A DNA stretch of 64,000 nucleotides from Alicycliphilus sp. UBA6560. GTDB lineage: Bacteria > Pseudomonadota > Gammaproteobacteria > Burkholderiales > Burkholderiaceae_C. The stretch lies in the NCBI GenBank assembly GCA_002434305.1, contig DJJU01000006.1, positions 972,052 through 1,036,051 of the forward strand, given 5' to 3'. The translations under genes were made by a program, and so were the position numbers. Under the pieces are notes generated by a model. The model was not told the DNA's origin. It saw only the letters and a program-made list of their open reading frames with translations, and ran no database searches. Numbering within the stretch: the first letter of the stretch is position 1; the number at the start of each line of letters is the position of its first letter. Below, piece after piece: positions 36,706-44,419 of the stretch.

Positions 36706-36752
36706 GGTAGCTGCCAGCGCCTGTCCAGCAAGGGCTGGAGGCACTTTTGACT
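36706..36752 (+). repeat. Dispersed palindromic repeat, copy 9
   Basis: GTAGCTGCCAGCGCCTGTCC, AGCAAGGGCTGGAGGCAC, TTTTGAC. Between the convergent ends of the CopD-like gene and sbp. Confidence 0.9.
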
Positions 36753-36760
36753 GTTTTTTT

Positions 36761-37786
36761 TCAGCGCCTGGTGTAGATCTGGTCGAAGCTGCCGCCGTCG
36801 GCGAAGTGCTCCCTGTCCGCCTTGGCCCAGCCGCCAAAGGCCTGGTCGATGGTCACCAGCGTGAGCTTGGGGAACTGCGCGTCGAACTTCGCCTTGGCCT
36901 TCTCCCCCGTGGGGCGGTAGTAGTTCTTGCCGGCGATGTCCTGGCCTTCGTCGGAGTACAGGTGCTTGAGGTATTCCTCGGCCAGCGCGCGCGAGCCTTT
37001 CTTGTCCACCACCTTGTCCACCACCGCCACCGTGGGCTCTGCCAGGATGGAGAGGGACGGCACGACGATGTCGAACTTGTCCTTGCCGAACTCCTTGATC
37101 GCCAGGAATGCCTCGTTCTCCCAGGCCAGCAACACGTCGCCGACGCCGCGCTGCACGAACGTGATGGTCGAGCCGCGGGCGCCGGTGTCCAGCACCGACA
37201 CGTTCTTGTAGAGCCGGGCCACGAAGTCCCTGGCCTGAGCCTCGCCGCCGTATTTGCGCTTGGCGAACTCCCACGCGGCCAGGTAGTTCCAGCGCGCGCC
37301 GCCGCTGGTCTTGGGGTTGGGCGTGATGACCTGCACGCCCGGCTTGGCCAGGTCGTCCCAGTCCTTCAGGCCTTTGGGGTTGCCCTTCTTGACCAGGAAC
37401 ACGATGGTCGAGGTGTAGGGCGCCGAGTTGTGCGGCAGGCGCTTTTGCCAGTCGGCGGCCAGCAGACCGTGGCGGGCCAGCGCGTCCACGTCGCCGCCCA
37501 AGGCCAGCGTGGCCACGTCGGCGTCGATGCCGTCGATGATGGAGCGCGCCTGCTTGCCCGAGCCGCCGTGCGACTGCTTGAACTGCACCTCCTGGCCCGT
37601 CTTGGCCTTCCAGTGGCGGGCGAAGGCCTGGTTGTATTCGGCGTACAGCTCGCGCGTCGGGTCATAGGAGACGTTCAGGAACTGCGTGCCCTGGGCCAGC
37701 GCAGGCGGGGCAATGACCGTGCCCAGCGTGGCGGCAAGGGCCGCGGCCGCAAGGGGAAACTTGATAAAGTGACGGCGATTTTTCAC
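36761..37786 (-). CDS. sbp: Sulfate-binding protein
   Basis: A 341-residue periplasmic binding protein of the sulfate/thiosulfate type. Signal peptide at the N-terminus (VKNRRHFIKFPLAAAALA). Family marks: NVSYDPTRELYAEYN, QSHGGSGKQARSIIDG, and NPKTSGGARWNYLAAW. GTG start at 37786; a longer frame from 37822 adds non-signal residues. The cognate ABC genes are not in the window. A palindromic A/T-rich site lies upstream (37852-37873). Confidence 0.94.
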   Translation of the reverse strand: MKNRRHFIKFPLAAAALAATLGTVIAPPALAQGTQFLNVSYDPTRELYAEYNQAFARHWKAKTGQEVQFKQSHGGSGKQARSIIDGIDADVATLALGGDVDALARHGLLAADWQKRLPHNSAPYTSTIVFLVKKGNPKGLKDWDDLAKPGVQVITPNPKTSGGARWNYLAAWEFAKRKYGGEAQARDFVARLYKNVSVLDTGARGSTITFVQRGVGDVLLAWENEAFLAIKEFGKDKFDIVVPSLSILAEPTVAVVDKVVDKKGSRALAEEYLKHLYSDEGQDIAGKNYYRPTGEKAKAKFDAQFPKLTLVTIDQAFGGWAKADREHFADGGSFDQIYTRR

Positions 37787-37851
37787 GGGTGCTTTCTGTG
37801 CGTTGGAAGAGATGCAACGCATTCTGGAAGCCGCCCCAGCAAACCGAAACC

Positions 37852-37873
37852 AATAAGAATTCAGTTCGTTATT
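37852..37873. promoter_or_regulatory. A/T-rich imperfect palindrome upstream of sbp
   Basis: AATAAGAA, TTCAG, TTCGTTATT: nearly symmetric arms in an otherwise GC-rich genome, between sbp (minus) and the YggX gene (plus). A possible CysB/Cbl-type site controlling sulfate genes (inference). Confidence 0.45.
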
Positions 37874-37914
37874 CGTTTAATGACTGAAAACTTTTACGCA
37901 GGAACATATTCCCC

Positions 37915-38187
37915 ATGGCACGTACCGTCCACTGCATCAAGCTCGGCCAGGATGCCGAAGGCCTCGACTTCCCGCCCTACCCCGGCGACCTGGGCAAGCG
38001 CATCTACGAGAACGTGAGCAAGAAGGCCTGGGCCGACTGGCTCAAGCACCAAACCATGCTAGTCAACGAGAACCGCCTGAACCTGGCCGATGCGCGTGCC
38101 CGACAGTACCTGGCCCGGCAGATGGAAAATCATTTCTTCGGCGGCGGTGCAGACGCCGCGGCGGGCTACGTCCCGCCCAGCGCGTAA
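37915..38187 (+). CDS. yggX: Fe(2+)-trafficking protein YggX
   Basis: A 90-residue YggX-family protein (VHCIKLGQDAEGLDFPPYPG, LVNENRLNLADARARQYL) that helps iron-sulfur protection and iron handling in the cytoplasm. The C-terminus is Gly/Ala-rich (GGGADAAAGYVPPSA). Its last 47 bp are repeated, diverged, 97 bp downstream. Confidence 0.95.
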   Translation: MARTVHCIKLGQDAEGLDFPPYPGDLGKRIYENVSKKAWADWLKHQTMLVNENRLNLADARARQYLARQMENHFFGGGADAAAGYVPPSA

Positions 38188-38297
38188 CCCAGTGAAGCGC
38201 TGGAAAAAAGTGATTTCGTAAAACCACTTTTTCCCGCAGCGGCGCAGACGCTGCGGCGGGATACGTCCCCGCCCAGCGTGTAGCGCAACCTGACGCA
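38188..38297 (+). repeat. Diverged duplication of the YggX gene 3' end
   Basis: 38237-38283 (GCAGCGGCGCAGACGCTGCG...) matches the gene end at 38140-38186 (GCGGCGGTGCAGACGCCGCG...) over about 47 bp with a few changes, including the position of the stop. Between them lies a hairpin GGAAAAAAGTG / CACTTTTTCC (38202-38234). Confidence 0.7.
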
Positions 38298-38330
38298 GCC
38301 GCCCCCGCCGCACCCCGTGGCGGGGGCGGC
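38298..38330. other. Strong GC hairpin before the TRIC-like gene
   Basis: Perfect 12-bp stem GCCGCCCCCGCC / GGCGGGGGCGGC with a 9-nt loop. No T-run follows, so it is not a classical terminator; may act as an mRNA barrier. Confidence 0.5.
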
Positions 38331-38383
38331 TGCCGCTGTGCCCCCTGAAACCGCAGGCGCGCCCCGCCGGAGGTCTTTCTGCC

Positions 38384-39049
38384 ATGCTGCCATCGGTCTC
38401 GCTGCTGGACTCGTTCCAGGCTTCGCAGTTCAGCGTCATGCTGGTGGTCTATCTCGTGGCCATCACGGCCGAGGCCATGTCCGGCGCCCTGGCCGCGGGC
38501 CGGCGCAACATGGACATCTTCGGTGTCGCCGTGATCGCCTTCGTCACCGCTTTGGGTGGCGGCACGCTGCGCGACATGGTGCTGGGCCACTACCCGCTGG
38601 GCTGGACGCAGCACCCTGAATACGTCTACCTGGTCATCAGCGCCGGGCTGCTGACCACCGTGCTGGCGCCCCACATGCACCGCATCAAGCGCGTGTTCCT
38701 GCTGCTGGACGCCATGGGTCTGGTGGCCTTTTCCCTCATCGGCTGCAACGTGGCGCTGGAGCTGGGCTACCCCACGGTGGTGGTGGTCATCTCGGGCATG
38801 CTCACCGGCATCAGCGGCGGCATCCTGCGCGACGTGCTGTGCAACCAGGTGCCGGTGGTGTTCCGGCGCGAGCTGTACGCCAGCGTCTCGCTGGCCGTGT
38901 GCCTGCTATTCCTGGGCCTGCGCGCGTTGGACGTCGGCCTGAACCTGGCCACCGCCGCGTGTTTTGCCATCGGCCTGGCGCTGCGGCTGCTGGCCATCCG
39001 CTTCGCCTGGCGTCTGCCCGTGTTCTCTTACCAGCAGCGCTGGGAATGA
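38384..39049 (+). CDS. TRIC-family (UPF0126) cation channel
   Basis: A 221-residue membrane protein of the UPF0126/TRIC family with seven hydrophobic segments in two similar halves. Each half holds a Gly-rich loop: ALGGGTLRDMVLG and GISGGILRDVL. TRIC proteins form trimeric monovalent-cation channels. SD CGGAGG lies 10 nt before the ATG. Confidence 0.92.
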   Translation: MLPSVSLLDSFQASQFSVMLVVYLVAITAEAMSGALAAGRRNMDIFGVAVIAFVTALGGGTLRDMVLGHYPLGWTQHPEYVYLVISAGLLTTVLAPHMHRIKRVFLLLDAMGLVAFSLIGCNVALELGYPTVVVVISGMLTGISGGILRDVLCNQVPVVFRRELYASVSLAVCLLFLGLRALDVGLNLATAACFAIGLALRLLAIRFAWRLPVFSYQQRWE

Positions 39050-39056
39050 CCCTGCC

Positions 39057-40988
39057 ATGACCGAATCCCTGCACCGGCCGTCCACCGACATGCCGGGCAA
39101 CGCCTGTCCGGACGGCCGCGAGCCGGGCGGCGATGGCGGTGCCCTGGCCCGGGCGCGCCATCTCGTCCTGCACGGCGGGGGCCTGCCCGATGCCTGGGCG
39201 GGCCAGGCGCAGTGGCGCCTGCTGGACGTGCACTTCAGCCGGGGGCTGAACTTCCTGGTCGCGTGGGCTGCCTGGCGCGCCGACACCCACCGCCCGCGCG
39301 TGCTGCACTGCGTCGCGTGCACGGCCAGCCCCCCGGGCGCGGACGAGCTGCTGCGCGCAGCGCCGCAATGCGACGAGCTGCAACCCCTGGCGCGGCAGCT
39401 GGCCGAACAGTGCTGGGGCCTGCTGCCCGGCGTGCACCGCCTGGCCTTTGAGGGCGGGCGCGTGCTGCTGACGCTGTGCGTGGGCGACGCCCAGGCCCTG
39501 CTGCGCCAGCAGCAGCCCACCGCCGACACGGTGTGCCTGGGCCCCGCAAGCGACCCCGACCCGTGGCGCATGCAGACCCTGAAAGCGGTGGCACGCTGCT
39601 GCCGCCGCGGCGCGCGCCTGGCCGCCTGGGGCGCGCCGCCCTCCCTGCCCGAGGCGCTGGCGGCGAGCGGCTTCACCGTCCAGGCAGCCGCGAATGCGCC
39701 GGCCGGGGGCGACCTGCTGCAGGCCACGTTCGACCCGCCCTGGCAGCCGCGCGCGGGCCAACCACCGCTGCCGCACGCTGCCCTGCCCGACGGTCAGCCT
39801 CCCGGGCACTGCCTGGTCGTGGGCGCGGGCCTGGCGGGCGCCGCGGTGGCCGCCAGCCTGGCGCGGCGCGGCTGGCGCGTCACCGTGCTGGACGCATCCG
39901 CCGCCCCCGCCGCCGGCGCCTCGGGCCTGCCGGCAGGCGTGTTCGCCTCGCACGTCTCGCCCGACGACAGCGTGCTGTCGCGCCTGTCGCGTGCGGGGGT
40001 GCGCACCACGCTGCAGACGCTGGCGGCCCTTGCGCCGCAGGCCAAGGGCGTGGAGTGGGACGACACCGGCGTGCTGGAGCACGGCGTGGACACCCCCGTG
40101 CGCCTGGCCTGGGAGGCCGGCCCCGGTCTGGACTGGAGCCGCCCGCCCACGCCGCAGGAGCTGCACGCCAGCCACCTGAGTACCGATGCACCTGCCGCCT
40201 GGCACGCGCGCGGCGGCTGGGTCAGCCCGCCGGCGCTGGTGCGCCGGCTGCTCGCCCAGCCGGCCATTGCATGGCACGGCAACGCACGGGTAGCGCGGCT
40301 GCAGCGGGACGGCGATGGCCTGTGGCGCGCGCTGGACGATGCCGGCAACCTGCTGGATGCCACGCTGCCTGGCGCCGAACTGGCCGTGGTCTGTGCCGGC
40401 CCGGCCAGTGCCGGGGTGGCCGGCGTGCCGCTGCCGCTACAGATGCTGCGCGGGCAGCTGGCCTGGGGCTGGCATGCAGACGCGCCCTCCGGCGCGGCCT
40501 GGCCGGCGCATCCGGTCAACGGCCACGGCAACCTGGTCCCCTGCGCGCCGCTGGCGGGGCCGGGGCAAGCGCCGAACGCCGTCACCGGCACCGCGCACCT
40601 GGGCTGGGTGCTGGGCTCGACCTTCGAGCGCGACCAAGCCACGCTGCCCGTCAGCCCCGCCGATGAAGCAGCCGGGCGCGCGGCCAACCGGGACAAGCTG
40701 GCGCGGCTGCAGCCTGCGCTGGCCCCGGTGCTGGCACCGGCCTTCGCGCCGGGCCTGCCGGCCGTGCACACCTGGGCCGCCGTGCGCTGCGCGGCGCCGG
40801 ACCGGCTGCCGCTGGTCGGACCGCTGGATGCGCAGGCGCTGCCCGGCCTGTGGGTCAGCACCGCCATGGGCGCGCGTGGCCTGACCCTGGCGCTGCTGTG
40901 CGGCGAACTGCTGGCGGCGCGCCTGCACGGCGAGCCGCTGCCGCTGCAGGCGCGGCTGGCGCAGGCCCTGGCCAGCGAGCGGCTGTGA
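39057..40988 (+). CDS. mnmC: MnmC-like protein with degenerate methyltransferase half
   Basis: A 643-residue protein. The C-terminal half (about 255-640) is the FAD oxidoreductase of MnmC (VVGAGLAGAAVAASLARRG, GASGLPAGVFAS, MRCAAPDRLPLVG-like), which converts cmnm5s2U34 in tRNA. The N-terminal half aligns with the methyltransferase domain, but its motif I is HFSRGLNFLVAW where the family has GFGTGLNFL. The DGFxPxxNPxMW region is reduced to LGPASDPDPW. That half is probably inactive. ATG at 39057. 7 bp after the TRIC gene. Confidence 0.85.
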   Translation: MTESLHRPSTDMPGNACPDGREPGGDGGALARARHLVLHGGGLPDAWAGQAQWRLLDVHFSRGLNFLVAWAAWRADTHRPRVLHCVACTASPPGADELLRAAPQCDELQPLARQLAEQCWGLLPGVHRLAFEGGRVLLTLCVGDAQALLRQQQPTADTVCLGPASDPDPWRMQTLKAVARCCRRGARLAAWGAPPSLPEALAASGFTVQAAANAPAGGDLLQATFDPPWQPRAGQPPLPHAALPDGQPPGHCLVVGAGLAGAAVAASLARRGWRVTVLDASAAPAAGASGLPAGVFASHVSPDDSVLSRLSRAGVRTTLQTLAALAPQAKGVEWDDTGVLEHGVDTPVRLAWEAGPGLDWSRPPTPQELHASHLSTDAPAAWHARGGWVSPPALVRRLLAQPAIAWHGNARVARLQRDGDGLWRALDDAGNLLDATLPGAELAVVCAGPASAGVAGVPLPLQMLRGQLAWGWHADAPSGAAWPAHPVNGHGNLVPCAPLAGPGQAPNAVTGTAHLGWVLGSTFERDQATLPVSPADEAAGRAANRDKLARLQPALAPVLAPAFAPGLPAVHTWAAVRCAAPDRLPLVGPLDAQALPGLWVSTAMGARGLTLALLCGELLAARLHGEPLPLQARLAQALASERL

Positions 40989-41009
40989 CCGCCGCAGTGC
41001 GGGTGGTTT

Positions 41010-41070
41010 GAAGCCAAAACCGGCCCCAGCACCCACCCAGCAAGCGCCAGCAGCTATTGATTAAGGAGCG
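41010..41070 (-). repeat. Dispersed palindromic repeat, copy 10
   Basis: Reverse orientation. GAAGCCAAAACCGGCCCCAG, CCCAGCAAGCGCCAGCAGCT, ATTGATTAAGGAGC. Just after the MnmC gene. The next 180 bp (41071-41256) hold no recognisable feature. Confidence 0.88.
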
Positions 41071-41256
41071 CCTCCCCTTGGCTACCACGTAGCCGCCATA
41101 ACCCAGGCCCAGGCCGCCGGCACCGCCGGTGACGGCCCTGTTCCTTCCCGTCAGCCGCAGGGCGGAACTCCTGGGTGCCGGGAAAGGGCGCGCCCAGGCC
41201 GGCGCATGTCGAACCGGGACGTCTTTTTATATGCCTGTTGCGACATATGTGAAGTC

Positions 41257-41278
41257 ATAAACAGTAGTTTGTTTTTAT
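41257..41278. promoter_or_regulatory. A/T-rich inverted repeat upstream of cysI
   Basis: ATAAACA, GTAGTT, TGTTTTTAT; followed by TATAAGAACC. Similar in base content and layout to the site upstream of sbp. A possible CysB-type activator site for the sulfate operon (inference). Confidence 0.4.
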
Positions 41279-41376
41279 AAGAACCTTGCCTACAGTCGCT
41301 GCGTTGCGTGTCGCGGCGGGCTTTTGCCTTAGGCAGCCCGGCGCGGCACGGCCCCCACACCACGACCCGCCGCGCC

Positions 41377-43173
41377 ATGTACCAGTACACCGAATTCGAC
41401 CGCCAGTTCGTCCAGCTGCGCGCCCAGCAATTCCGCGACCAGCTCGAGCGCTGGGAGCGCGGGGAGCTGACGGACGAGCAGCTTTTGCCCCTGCGCCTGC
41501 AAAACGGCTGGTACATCCAGCGCTACGCTCCCATGGCGCGCATCGCCGTGCCCTATGGCGAGATCAGCAGCACCCAGCTGCGCATGCTGGCGCACATCGC
41601 CCGCGAATACGACCGCCCCACGCCCGAGTTACTGGCCCACGCCCAGGCCACGCAGAACGCGCTGGAGGCGTCGCAGCCCGGCCAGACGCTGCCTGCCAAG
41701 CCGCTCAAGTACGGCTACGGCCACTTCACCACGCGCACCAACTGCCAGTTCAACTGGATCCCGCTGTCCAAGGCGGCCGACGTGATGGACCTGCTGGCCA
41801 GCGTGCACATGCACGGCATCCAGACCAGCGGCAACGACATCCGCAACATCACCTGCGACGCTTACGAGGGCATCTCCGAGGACGGCATCGTGGACACGCG
41901 CCCGTTCGCCGAGATCACGCGCCAGTGGAGCTCGCTGCATCCCGAGTTCACCTACCTGCCGCGCAAGTTCAAGATCGCCTTCAACGGCGCGCTGGAAGAC
42001 CGCGCCGCCATCGGCTGGTACGACATCGGCCTGCAAGCCGTGCGCGATGCCCAGGGCGCCGTCGGCTTCACCGTCAAGGTGGGCGGCGGCATGGGCCGCA
42101 CGCCCATCGTGGGCACCGTGGTGCGCGAGTTTCTGCCCTGGCCGCAGCTGCTGAACTACATCGAGGCCATCGTGCGCACGTACAACAGCTACGGCCGGCG
42201 CGACAACAAGTGGAAGGCCCGCATCAAGATCCTGGTCAAGGCCGAGGGCCAGGGCTTCATCGACGCGGTGGAAGAGGAGTTCAAGGCCATCACCGAGCTG
42301 GACGGTGCCCCGCACACCATCACCCAGCAAGAGCTGGACCGCGTGACCAGCCACTTCGTCATCCCCGAACTGCGGCCCGCCGGCCTGCCCTCGCGCGTCG
42401 ACCCGCAGGGCCAGCTGTACCAGCGCTGGCTGCGCCAGAACGTGCGCGGCCACCGCCTGCCCGGCCTGCGCGCGGTAACGCTGTCGTTCAAGCGCCCGGG
42501 CTTTGCCCCCGGCGACGCCGACGCCGACACGCTGGACGCCCTGGCGCAGCTGGCCGAGACCTTTTCTGCCGCCGAGGCGCGCCTGACGCACGAGCAGAAC
42601 CTGCTGCTGCCCTGGGTGCACGAGGCCGACCTGCCCGCCCTGTACGAGGCCGCCCGCAAGCTGGGCCTGGCCCAGCCCAACATCGGGCTGCTGACGGACA
42701 TGATCGCCTGCCCCGGCGGCGACTTCTGCTCGCTGGCCAACGCCCGCTCGCTGCACATCGCCGCGGCGATCACCGAGCGCTACCAAGACCTGGACGAGCT
42801 CTTTGACCTGGGGCCCATCGACCTGCACATGAGCGGCTGCATCAACAGCTGCGGCCACCACCACAGCGGCCACATCGGCATCCTGGGCGTGGATAAGGAC
42901 GGCAAGGAGTGGTACCAGATCACCCTTGGCGGGGCGGACGGCAGCGACCTGTCCGGCCCGGCCATCGGCGGCAAGGTGGTCGGCCCTTCGTTCAACGCGG
43001 CCGAGGTGCCGGATGTGATCGAGGCCGTGCTGGAGGTCTTCCGCGCCGTGCGCAAGCCCGGCGAGCTGTTCATCGACGCCCTGCGCCGCGTGGGCCACGA
43101 CCCCTTCAAGGCGGCCGCCAACGCCGCGCGCCACCCCAAGATCGACGAGCCCGCCCTGAGCGAGCAGGACTGA
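41377..43173 (+). CDS. cysI: Sulfite reductase (haemoprotein subunit)
   Basis: A 598-residue siroheme/4Fe-4S sulfite reductase that reduces sulfite to sulfide. Cluster and siroheme ligands are C445 and C451 (CPGGDFC) and C488 and C492 (SGCINSCGHHHSGHIG). No CysJ flavoprotein gene is in the window. ATG at 41377 (MYQYTEFDRQFVQL). First gene of the sulfate assimilation operon. Confidence 0.96.
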   Translation: MYQYTEFDRQFVQLRAQQFRDQLERWERGELTDEQLLPLRLQNGWYIQRYAPMARIAVPYGEISSTQLRMLAHIAREYDRPTPELLAHAQATQNALEASQPGQTLPAKPLKYGYGHFTTRTNCQFNWIPLSKAADVMDLLASVHMHGIQTSGNDIRNITCDAYEGISEDGIVDTRPFAEITRQWSSLHPEFTYLPRKFKIAFNGALEDRAAIGWYDIGLQAVRDAQGAVGFTVKVGGGMGRTPIVGTVVREFLPWPQLLNYIEAIVRTYNSYGRRDNKWKARIKILVKAEGQGFIDAVEEEFKAITELDGAPHTITQQELDRVTSHFVIPELRPAGLPSRVDPQGQLYQRWLRQNVRGHRLPGLRAVTLSFKRPGFAPGDADADTLDALAQLAETFSAAEARLTHEQNLLLPWVHEADLPALYEAARKLGLAQPNIGLLTDMIACPGGDFCSLANARSLHIAAAITERYQDLDELFDLGPIDLHMSGCINSCGHHHSGHIGILGVDKDGKEWYQITLGGADGSDLSGPAIGGKVVGPSFNAAEVPDVIEAVLEVFRAVRKPGELFIDALRRVGHDPFKAAANAARHPKIDEPALSEQD

Positions 43174-43192
43174 AACCCGAGGCCTAGAGAAC

Positions 43193-43250
43193 TATGAAAA
43201 TCATAGCAGTCAGCGCTTATTCCACGGGCCTTGAGTCCGAAAAACGCTTG
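43193..43250 (+). repeat. Dispersed palindromic repeat, copy 11 (overlaps DUF934 start)
   Basis: TATGAAAATCATAGCAGTCA, GCGCTTATTCCACGGG, CCTTGAGTCCGAAAAA. The start codon and first about 17 codons of the DUF934 gene lie inside this copy. Confidence 0.8.
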
Positions 43251-43589
43251 CGAATCCCCAACGACGCCGATCTGGCCGAGCTGGCCGCCAGCGGCGCGCT
43301 GGAGGGCGTGCAGGTCATCGAGCTGCACTTCCCCAAGTTCACCGATGGCCGCGCCTACACCCAGGCCCTGCTGCTGCGCCGCCGCTACCGCTTCGCCGGC
43401 GACATCCGCGCGACGGGCGACGTGCTGATCGACCAGCTGGTGCACATGCACCGCAGCGGCTTTTCCAGCGCCGTGCTGGCCGAGGGCGTGGACCCCGCCG
43501 CCGCCGAGCGTCAGTTCGCGCGCTTCTCAGCCTTCTACCAGGGCGACGTGCACGAGCCGCGCCCGCTGTTCGCACGGGAGGCGGCATGA
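43194..43589 (+). CDS. DUF934 protein of sulfate assimilation locus
   Basis: A 131-residue DUF934-family protein. The conserved part is residues about 35-115 (VQVIELHFPKFTDGRAYTQA, GDVLIDQLVHMHRSGF); the N-terminus (MKIIAVSAYSTGLESEK) comes from repeat copy 11 and is not conserved. Genes of this family regularly sit between sulfite reductase and CysH and are probably needed for sulfite reduction, mechanism unknown. Stop overlaps cysH (ATGA). Confidence 0.9.
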   Translation: MKIIAVSAYSTGLESEKRLRIPNDADLAELAASGALEGVQVIELHFPKFTDGRAYTQALLLRRRYRFAGDIRATGDVLIDQLVHMHRSGFSSAVLAEGVDPAAAERQFARFSAFYQGDVHEPRPLFAREAA

Positions 43590-44233
43590 GCGGCGCCGCC
43601 CTCGCGCTGGACCGTGGCCTGGACCTGGCCCGCGTCAACGCCGAGCTGGGCCGCGACGCGCCCGGCCTGGTGCGCTGGGCCCTGGGCCTGGAGCAGCCGG
43701 CGATCGTCACCACCAACTTCCGCCCGTTCGAGGCCGTGATCCTGCACTTGGTCACCCAGGTGCAGCCCGATGTGCCCGTCATCTGGATGGACAACGGCTA
43801 CAACACCGAGGCCACTTATCGCTACGCCGACGAGGTGGCGCGCCTCCTGAAACTGAACCTGCGCACCTACCTGCCGCTGCGCTCGCGCGCCCACCGCGAG
43901 GCGCTGGAGGGCCCGGCGCCGGCGCTGGACGACCCGCGCCACGCCGCCTTCACCGAAGAGGTCAAGCTCGAGCCCTTCGCCCGCGCCCTGCGCGAGACCG
44001 CGCCCCGGGTGTGGTTCACCGCGCTGCGCGCCAGCGACAGCGCCGTGCGCGCGCAGATGCAGCCTGTGAGCGTCAACCCCGACGGCCTGATCAAGGTGGC
44101 GCCGCTGCTGCACTGGACGTCCCGCGACCTGCACCAGTACTGCCAAACCCACGGCCTGCCCAACAACTTCGACTACGTGGACCCGACCAAGGGCGAGGCC
44201 CAGCGCGAATGCGGCCTCCATTTAGCCCACTGA
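43586..44233 (+). CDS. cysH: Phosphoadenylyl-/adenylyl-sulfate reductase
   Basis: A 215-residue CysH-type reductase that makes sulfite from (P)APS. The PP-loop region (AIVTTNFRPFEAVILHLV), DNGYNTEATYRYAD and the catalytic Cys209 in ECGLH are present. The two Cys-Cys pairs that bind a 4Fe-4S cluster in APS reductases are missing, so PAPS use is more likely. Overlaps the DUF934 gene. A GC-rich repeat separates it from cysD. Confidence 0.93.
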   Translation: MSGAALALDRGLDLARVNAELGRDAPGLVRWALGLEQPAIVTTNFRPFEAVILHLVTQVQPDVPVIWMDNGYNTEATYRYADEVARLLKLNLRTYLPLRSRAHREALEGPAPALDDPRHAAFTEEVKLEPFARALRETAPRVWFTALRASDSAVRAQMQPVSVNPDGLIKVAPLLHWTSRDLHQYCQTHGLPNNFDYVDPTKGEAQRECGLHLAH

Positions 44234-44239
44234 TATGAA

Positions 44240-44370
44240 ACACCCCCCGCAGGCGCTGCGCGCCTTCCCCCCGCTCTCGCAATGCTGCGCATTGCGGGCA
44301 GGGGGACGCAGCCCTCGCTGCGGGGCGGCCCTTGCTCGGCTGCCCTGGCTTGGGTTGCGTCAGTTTGATG
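44240..44370 (+). repeat. GC-rich dispersed repeat, second family, copy 1
   Basis: Starts ACACCCCCCGCAGGCGCTGC, then CGCCTTCCCCC..., a palindromic segment around CGCAATGCTGCGCATTGCG, then GCAGGGGGACGCAGCCCTCG and CTGCCCTGGCTTGGGTTGCG. Same order of blocks as the element at 62131-62260. Lies between cysH and cysD. Confidence 0.75.
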
Positions 44371-44419
44371 CCGCGTGGACCTTGCGCGGCACGATAGATA
44401 ACCGGATTGGAAAAAACAG

